This document shows positions 60,182 to 64,000 of a stretch of 64,000 bases of DNA, piece by piece. The stretch covers positions 1-64,000 of the forward strand of contig NZ_JADMLG010000007.1 in assembly GCF_015674855.1 (NCBI RefSeq), in the 5' to 3' direction. Source of the stretch: Nocardia bovistercoris (GTDB lineage: Bacteria > Actinomycetota > Actinomycetes > Mycobacteriales > Mycobacteriaceae). Position numbers and translations under genes: made by a program. The notes under the pieces were generated by a model. It was not told the origin of the DNA. It did not search any database and saw only the letters and a list, made by a program, of their open reading frames with translations. Position 1 is the stretch's first letter, and each line of letters begins with the position of its first letter.

Positions 60182-60996
60182 TGGGCGTGTTGGCGGCGGA
60201 ACGGATCAAACTGACCTCGACGAGGTCGCCGGTGTGGTGCACGGTGCTGATGGTGGTGGCGGTGCTCGGTATGGCGCTGCTGTTCGGGCTGCTGCTCAAG
60301 TTGGGGGTCGACCAGTTCAACAAGGACGTGGAGGCGGGCAAGGCCGATCCGGCGGATATCCCGTATCCGACCAATTCCATCGCCAGCCTCGGCATCACGG
60401 GCCTGGCCTCGGGTTTTCCGGGTTTCGGGTACATCCTTGTGATGATCGTCGCGGCGCTGGCGGTGACCAGCGAGTACCGGTTCGGCACGATCAAGGCGAC
60501 GTTCCTCGCGCTGCCGAATCGCGCGTCGGTGCTGGTGGCGAAGGCCGGTCTGATCAGTGTGGCGGCGGCGGTGCTGTCGGCCGTGCTCACCCTGCTCAGC
60601 TTCCTGATCTTCAAGGGCGTGACGGGCAGCGACGCGGGGCGTGAGCTGAGTCTCGCTGACGGCGACAACAAGGTGTTCTACGCGGTGCCGCTGTTCATCG
60701 TGCTCGTGGTCTTCCTGTCGATCGGTGTCGGCGCGTTGCTGCGCCAGTCGGCGGGCGCGTTGGCGGTGCTGATCGTGTGGCCGGTGCTGATCGAACCGAT
60801 CGTCGGCTTCTTCGGTGAGCGCGGCGAGCAGGTGCAGGTGCTGCTGCCGTTCCAGAACGCGGGCCGTTTCCTCGACACCGTGCGCACCGACCTGCCGTGG
60901 CATTGGGGTCCGTGGGGTGGTCTGGCCTATTTCGCGGTCTTCGTCGCGCTGGTGTTCGGCGCGGCCCTGTTCGTGGTGAATCGACGCGACGCCTAG
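60181..60996 (+). CDS. ABC-2 type permease
   Basis: A 271-residue integral membrane subunit with six transmembrane helices; one large loop follows TM1 (about residues 45-70). The phrases EYRFGTIKATFLALPNR and LTLLSFLIFKGVTG match ABC-2 permeases. ATG follows the ATPase stop (TGATG overlap), so two genes make the exporter. Two hairpins follow. Confidence 0.9.
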   Translation: MGVLAAERIKLTSTRSPVWCTVLMVVAVLGMALLFGLLLKLGVDQFNKDVEAGKADPADIPYPTNSIASLGITGLASGFPGFGYILVMIVAALAVTSEYRFGTIKATFLALPNRASVLVAKAGLISVAAAVLSAVLTLLSFLIFKGVTGSDAGRELSLADGDNKVFYAVPLFIVLVVFLSIGVGALLRQSAGALAVLIVWPVLIEPIVGFFGERGEQVQVLLPFQNAGRFLDTVRTDLPWHWGPWGGLAYFAVFVALVFGAALFVVNRRDA

Positions 60997-61015
60997 GCGT
61001 CCAGTCCCCCTGACT

Positions 61016-61045
61016 GCCCGAGTCGCTTTCCCTCGCCACTCGGGC
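61016..61045 (+). terminator. Hairpin terminator of the ABC operon
   Basis: GCCCGAGT (61016-61023) with ACTCGGGC (61038-61045), 14-base loop, 20 bases after the permease stop. Confidence 0.7.
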
Positions 61046-61120
61046 ACGGGGTTCCCGGTCTTGTCGGGAGATCGAAGGACCCCACGTCGACCGCCACTGC
61101 CCGGTGGTCGATGTCCGGCG

Positions 61121-61165
61121 GGCCCGGTGCACTCCTTCAAGCACCGGGCCTGCCCTTTTATGTGT
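61121..61165 (+). terminator. Second, stronger hairpin with T-rich tail
   Basis: GGCCCGGTGC / GCACCGGGCC, a perfect 10-bp stem with a 10-base loop, then TGCCCTTTTATGTGTTTT. It is about 125 bases past the permease stop, so it may end a separate short transcript from 61046-61120. Confidence 0.7.
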
Positions 61166-61218
61166 TTTAGAGTTACATTAACTTCCGGGAAACGATGCCG
61201 CGCGGCCCTGTCGCATCG

Positions 61219-61234
61219 GCTACCGATAGGTAGC
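61219..61234. promoter_or_regulatory. GCTACC-GATA-GGTAGC inverted repeat before the cyclase
   Basis: Perfect 6-bp arms around a GATA spacer, 78 bases before the cyclase GTG. A possible operator or a small stem in the leader RNA; I cannot assign a regulator. Confidence 0.35.
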
Positions 61235-61311
61235 ATTTGGGCAGCAACTCAGACGTAGTCCCGCGGCGGCCTCGATGACGCGTTCGCCGGAATTCGTTCG
61301 GGAGGTGTCCG

Positions 61312-62289
61312 GTGACGATGATCGCTAGTCTGCCGAGGATCGAGTGGCTGAGCTACGCTCGGTCCGTGAGCGAAACACCTTCCGGCGGTGGCGGGTCCGG
61401 TCCGGAGCCGGGTGCGGGCGCCGCCGCCTCGCCCGAGGCCACGATTCCCGATGGGAATTCGCGGGAATCAACGCGAAGTCGACGCTCCGGCCAGGGGTTT
61501 CGCCGCGCTCAGCTGTCCGCGATGATGAATGCCGCCAATCAGCGACCCGATCTGATCGACGTGCTGCGCAAGGCGCGCGAACAGCTGCCCGGCGATCCGG
61601 CCTTCGGTGACCCGCTGTCGGTTTCGGGTCCGGGCGGCCCGAGGGCGGTGGCGCGCGCCGCGGACAAGCTCGTCGGCGATTCGCCCAGTGCGGCCCGTGA
61701 GATCGGGTTCGGCGCGCTGCAGGTCTGGCAGGCGATGCTGGAGCGGGTCGGGCGCGGCAAAGGTAGCCAAGAGGTAACCATCATGTTCACGGATCTGGTT
61801 TCGTTCTCCAGTTGGTCGCTCACCGCGGGCGACGAGGCCACCCTCGAACTGCTGCGTCGCGTCGCCAAGGCCATCGAACCGCCCGTCGCCGAATACGGCG
61901 GACACGTCGTCAAGCGCATGGGGGACGGGGTGATGGCGGTGTTCCCGTCCGCCGATGGCGCGGTGCGCGCCGCCGTGGCGGCCAAGCGGAATCTGGAACG
62001 TGTCGAGATCGGCGATTATCGGCCGCGAATGCGGATGGGTCTGCACACCGGCTCGCCGCGCGAAATCGGCGGCGACTGGCTCGGCGTCGACGTCACGGTG
62101 GCCGCGCGGGTCATGGAAGCGGGTGGCAACGGCAACACCATGATCTCCCAGGCCACCCTGAGCGCACTCGGCGCGGACACCCTCGCCGAACTCGGGCTCG
62201 GCGCGAAGCCTTATCGGCGCAGCTTCTTCGCGGCGCCGCTCAACGGCGTGCCCGAGGACCTGCGGATCTTCCGGTTGACCCGTAGCTGA
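61312..62289 (+). CDS. Class III adenylate/guanylate cyclase
   Basis: A 325-residue single-domain class III cyclase. The catalytic domain is at about residues 150-325: EVTIMFTDLVSFSSW (first metal Asp), GGHVVKRMGDGVMAVF (second metal Asp and substrate Lys region) and GVDVTVAARVMEAGGNG (helix with Arg). The N-terminal 60 residues are Gly/Ser/Pro-rich; 60-150 is helical. It makes cyclic nucleotide, probably cAMP, in the cytosol. GTG 61312 is chosen for its clear GGAGG 6 bases upstream; a GTG at 61366 with a -10-like TACGCT 6 bases before it is an alternative leaderless start. Confidence 0.88.
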   Translation: MTMIASLPRIEWLSYARSVSETPSGGGGSGPEPGAGAAASPEATIPDGNSRESTRSRRSGQGFRRAQLSAMMNAANQRPDLIDVLRKAREQLPGDPAFGDPLSVSGPGGPRAVARAADKLVGDSPSAAREIGFGALQVWQAMLERVGRGKGSQEVTIMFTDLVSFSSWSLTAGDEATLELLRRVAKAIEPPVAEYGGHVVKRMGDGVMAVFPSADGAVRAAVAAKRNLERVEIGDYRPRMRMGLHTGSPREIGGDWLGVDVTVAARVMEAGGNGNTMISQATLSALGADTLAELGLGAKPYRRSFFAAPLNGVPEDLRIFRLTRS

Positions 62290-62290
62290 T

Positions 62291-62455
62291 CTAGAACCAC
62301 CAGACCAGCGCGCCAACGGCGGCGAGCAGTCCGCAGACGGCCAGTGCCACGGATGCTGGCCGCGAGGTCTTCCACAGTGAGTAGGACCCGCCGAGTAGGA
62401 AGCCCGCCAGGGCGAGGAGGAGGATCACCGATACATCGCTGGACACGTCGAACAT
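62291..62455 (-). CDS. Small two-helix membrane protein
   Basis: A 54-residue protein that is almost entirely hydrophobic: helices at about residues 8-26 and 33-52. No family recognised. ATG 62455 follows a GGGGAAC stretch. It is convergent with the cyclase (1 base apart) and divergent from the AtuA gene. The longer reading to 62617 would run through the AtuA promoter and is rejected. Confidence 0.6.
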   Translation of the reverse strand: MFDVSSDVSVILLLALAGFLLGGSYSLWKTSRPASVALAVCGLLAAVGALVWWF

Positions 62456-62512
62456 TCTGCCGTTCCCCGCTCCGGTTATCCTCGCCGGGGTCCTGACCTG
62501 CTGGAATCTTAA

Positions 62513-62528
62513 CAAGCACGCAAGCTTG
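62513..62528. promoter_or_regulatory. CAAGC-N6-GCTTG palindrome before the AtuA gene
   Basis: CAAGC (62513-62517) with GCTTG (62524-62528), in a locally AT-rich context ending GATTTTTT. TetR-type regulators of acyl-CoA and branched-acid catabolism in actinomycetes often use CAAG/CTTG half-sites. About 105 bases before the start codon. Confidence 0.45.
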
Positions 62529-62634
62529 ATTTTTTCTCGCACGGATGTGATGCTGGTCGACGGAACGCGAACGGTTCCGGCGCGGCAATGCGGTCGCGTG
62601 CGGTGCGTTCGCCGCACAGGGAGGCGAAAGCCGA

Positions 62635-64000
62635 ATGGGTAAGCCTGCCGCCGATCCGGACGTGATCCGCATCGGCAACTGTTCCGGGTTCTACGGCGAC
62701 CGACGTTCCGCCATGCGGGAAATGCTCGAAGGCGGGCGGCTCGACGTGCTCACCGGCGACTACCTCGCCGAACTCACCATGCTGATCCTCGGCCGCGACC
62801 GGATGAAGGATCCGAGCCTCGGCTACGCGAAGACGTTCCTCGCCCAGATCGAGGAATGCCTGGCTCTCGCGTTGGAACGCAAGGTGCGCATCGTGGCGAA
62901 CGCGGGCGGGCTGAATCCGGCCGGACTGGCCGAGAAACTGCGCAAGGTGGCCGCTGAACTGGGGCTCGACGCCGCCATCGCGCACGTCGAAGGCGATGAT
63001 CTGCTGCCGCGCGCGGAAGAACTCGGGCTCGGTGCACCACTCACGGCCAATGCCTATCTCGGCGCGTGGGGCATCGCGGCCTGCCTCGATGCGGGCGCGG
63101 ATGTCGTGGTGACCGGGCGGGTCACCGACGCGTCCGTCGTCGTCGGTCCCGCCGCCGATTATTTCGGCTGGAGCACAACGGATTACGATGCGCTCGCGGG
63201 CGCCGTTGCGGCCGGTCACGTGATCGAGTGCGGCACTCAGGCCACCGGCGGCAATTACGCCTTCTTCACCGAACTCGCCGACCTCGGCCGCCCCGGCTTC
63301 CCGATCGCCGAGATCCGCGCCGACGGCAGCAGCGTCATCACCAAACACGAAGGCACCGGCGGATCGGTGACCGTGGATACGGTTCGGGCTCAACTGATGT
63401 ACGAGATCCAGGGCGCGCGGTACGCGGGACCGGATGTCACGACGCGGCTCGACAGCATCGCGCTGAGCCAGGAGGCGCCAGATCGGGTGCGCATCGGCCC
63501 GGTCATCGGCGAGCCGCCGCCGCCCACGCTGAAGGTCTCGCTCAATACCATCGGCGGCTTCCGCAACGAGATGGAATTCGTGCTCACCGGACTCGACATC
63601 GAAGCGAAAGCCGAACTCGCGCGCCGCCAATTGGAATCCTGGCTGCCGGTGCGCCCGGCCGAGCTGGACTGGACGCTCGCGCGGCTCGACCGTCCCGACG
63701 CCGACACCGAGGAAGGCGCGAGCGCACTGTTGCGGTGCGTGGTGCGCGATCCCGATCCGAACAAGGTCGGGCGTGGATTCTCCAATGTCGCTGTCGAACT
63801 CGCGCTGGCGAGTTATCCGGGCTGCACCTTCACCACCCTGCCGGGCAACGGGTCGCCCTACGGGGTGTTCATGGCGGGCTACGTGGATGCCGCCGAGGTG
63901 GCGCACATCGCGGTCCTGCCGGACGGTACGCGGGTCGACATCGTGCCGCCGACCCGCACCGCCGCACTCGAGCCGGTGCCCGAACCCGAACTCCCGCGAC
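62635..64000 (+). CDS. Acyclic terpene utilisation AtuA family protein (partial)
   Basis: Frame open from ATG 62635 to the right edge (455 residues, no stop yet). It begins IRIGNCSGFYGDRRSAMREM and contains LDVLTGDYLAELTMLILGRD, RIVANAGGLNPAGLA, DVVVTGRVTDASVVVGPAA, HVIECGTQATGGNY and ITKHEGTGGSVTVDTV, all typical of DUF1446/AtuA, linked in Pseudomonas to catabolism of citronellol and geraniol and in actinobacteria to branched acyl-CoA carboxylase clusters. GGGAGG is 10 bases upstream. The long opposite-strand reading at 62509-63906 is a shadow. Further cluster genes probably follow outside the window. Confidence 0.88.
   Translation, partial: MGKPAADPDVIRIGNCSGFYGDRRSAMREMLEGGRLDVLTGDYLAELTMLILGRDRMKDPSLGYAKTFLAQIEECLALALERKVRIVANAGGLNPAGLAEKLRKVAAELGLDAAIAHVEGDDLLPRAEELGLGAPLTANAYLGAWGIAACLDAGADVVVTGRVTDASVVVGPAADYFGWSTTDYDALAGAVAAGHVIECGTQATGGNYAFFTELADLGRPGFPIAEIRADGSSVITKHEGTGGSVTVDTVRAQLMYEIQGARYAGPDVTTRLDSIALSQEAPDRVRIGPVIGEPPPPTLKVSLNTIGGFRNEMEFVLTGLDIEAKAELARRQLESWLPVRPAELDWTLARLDRPDADTEEGASALLRCVVRDPDPNKVGRGFSNVAVELALASYPGCTFTTLPGNGSPYGVFMAGYVDAAEVAHIAVLPDGTRVDIVPPTRTAALEPVPEPELPR

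Larger units (their letters stand above)
60997..61311. other. 315-bp gap with two hairpins, no gene
   Basis: After the ABC permease come a terminator-like hairpin (61016-61045), a structured stretch 61046-61120 with an imperfect fold (CCCGGT/CGGGA and GACCGCCAC/GGTGGTC), a second hairpin ending in a T-rich run (61121-61165), then AT-rich TTACATTAAC at about 61173 and a GCTACC-GATA-GGTAGC palindrome at 61219-61234. The rest is the leader of the cyclase. No ORF here is convincing. Confidence 0.55.

Noticed and set aside
61354..61366. A leaderless start for the cyclase at GTG 61366 after TACGCT.
   Set aside because: A strong GGAGG at the right distance supports GTG 61312, so I keep the longer form and mention the alternative only.
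62509..63906. A 465-residue minus-strand frame covering the right end.
   Set aside because: The forward strand reads a clear AtuA family protein through the same bases; the reverse frame has no motifs.
1..64000. tRNA, rRNA, insertion sequences, phage genes or integration sites.
   Set aside because: I looked for tRNA cloverleaf pieces, transposase motifs and long terminal repeats and saw none. The window looks like chromosome core with a few small accessory loci.

Overview
This window is chromosomal DNA from a high-GC, mycolic-acid-type actinomycete, most likely Nocardia or a close relative. The evidence is base composition, GTG/TTG starts, a coenzyme-F420 enzyme (Fgd1), a PknG-GlnH-GlnX kinase module, a fused HadA/HadB-type dehydratase and gene order. 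From memory, most of the window follows Mycobacterium tuberculosis gene order around Rv0357c-Rv0417 in rearranged blocks: clpB/Rv0383c/pyrE, SpoU methylase/GH76/DedA/fba, Rv0361/Rv0360c/Rv0359/Rv0358/purA, rhodanese/metZ, fgd1/pta/ackA, pknG/glnH/glnX/mutT3/thiE and thiO/S/G. No database search was run; species assignment is inference.

Layout. 1-9 kb: end of clpB, envelope-type membrane proteins, an SDR, pyrE, a KASIII overlapping a YhhN protein, an RNA methylase and a cytoplasmic GH76. 8.6-16.2 kb: two DedA proteins divergent from class II aldolase, an EmbR-like SARP-FHA regulator, two Excalibur proteins, a secreted DUF4185 protein and the fused dehydratase. 16.3-25.3 kb: a 1,315-residue repeat-rich anchored protein, DUF3151, a FUSC exporter, a site-2 protease pair and purA. 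25.3-33 kb: a large LuxR-family ATPase regulator, small exported proteins, Ogt, a MocR regulator and a Nudix enzyme. 33-41 kb: an acyl-CoA racemase, a decayed toxin-antitoxin locus, DUF456, an amidohydrolase, FprA behind a likely IdeR box, and a SAM-IV riboswitch driving rhodanese-metZ. 41-52 kb: a frameshifted DUF3800 gene, fgd1, a HAD phosphatase, an autoregulated pfpI-marR pair, rpiB, pta-ackA, and thiGSO divergent from thiE. 52-64 kb: mutT3, glnX-glnH-pknG, a Panacea-type toxin-antitoxin pair, an ABC exporter, a class III cyclase and the start of an AtuA-family gene.

How genes work together. GlnH (extracytoplasmic amino-acid sensor), GlnX (membrane relay) and PknG (kinase) form one overlapping operon. 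pta-ackA interconverts acetyl-CoA and acetate. thiO-S-G and thiE supply the thiazole and the coupling step of thiamine synthesis. The riboswitch-rhodanese-metZ unit handles sulfur for methionine. The accessory-looking parts are the Panacea pair (58.1-59.0 kb), the orphan Phd-type antitoxin with a truncated toxin (34.9-35.5 kb), the broken DUF3800 gene with a nearby possible small RNA (41.1-41.9 kb), and non-coding degenerate repeat arrays at 13.3 and 28.0 kb.
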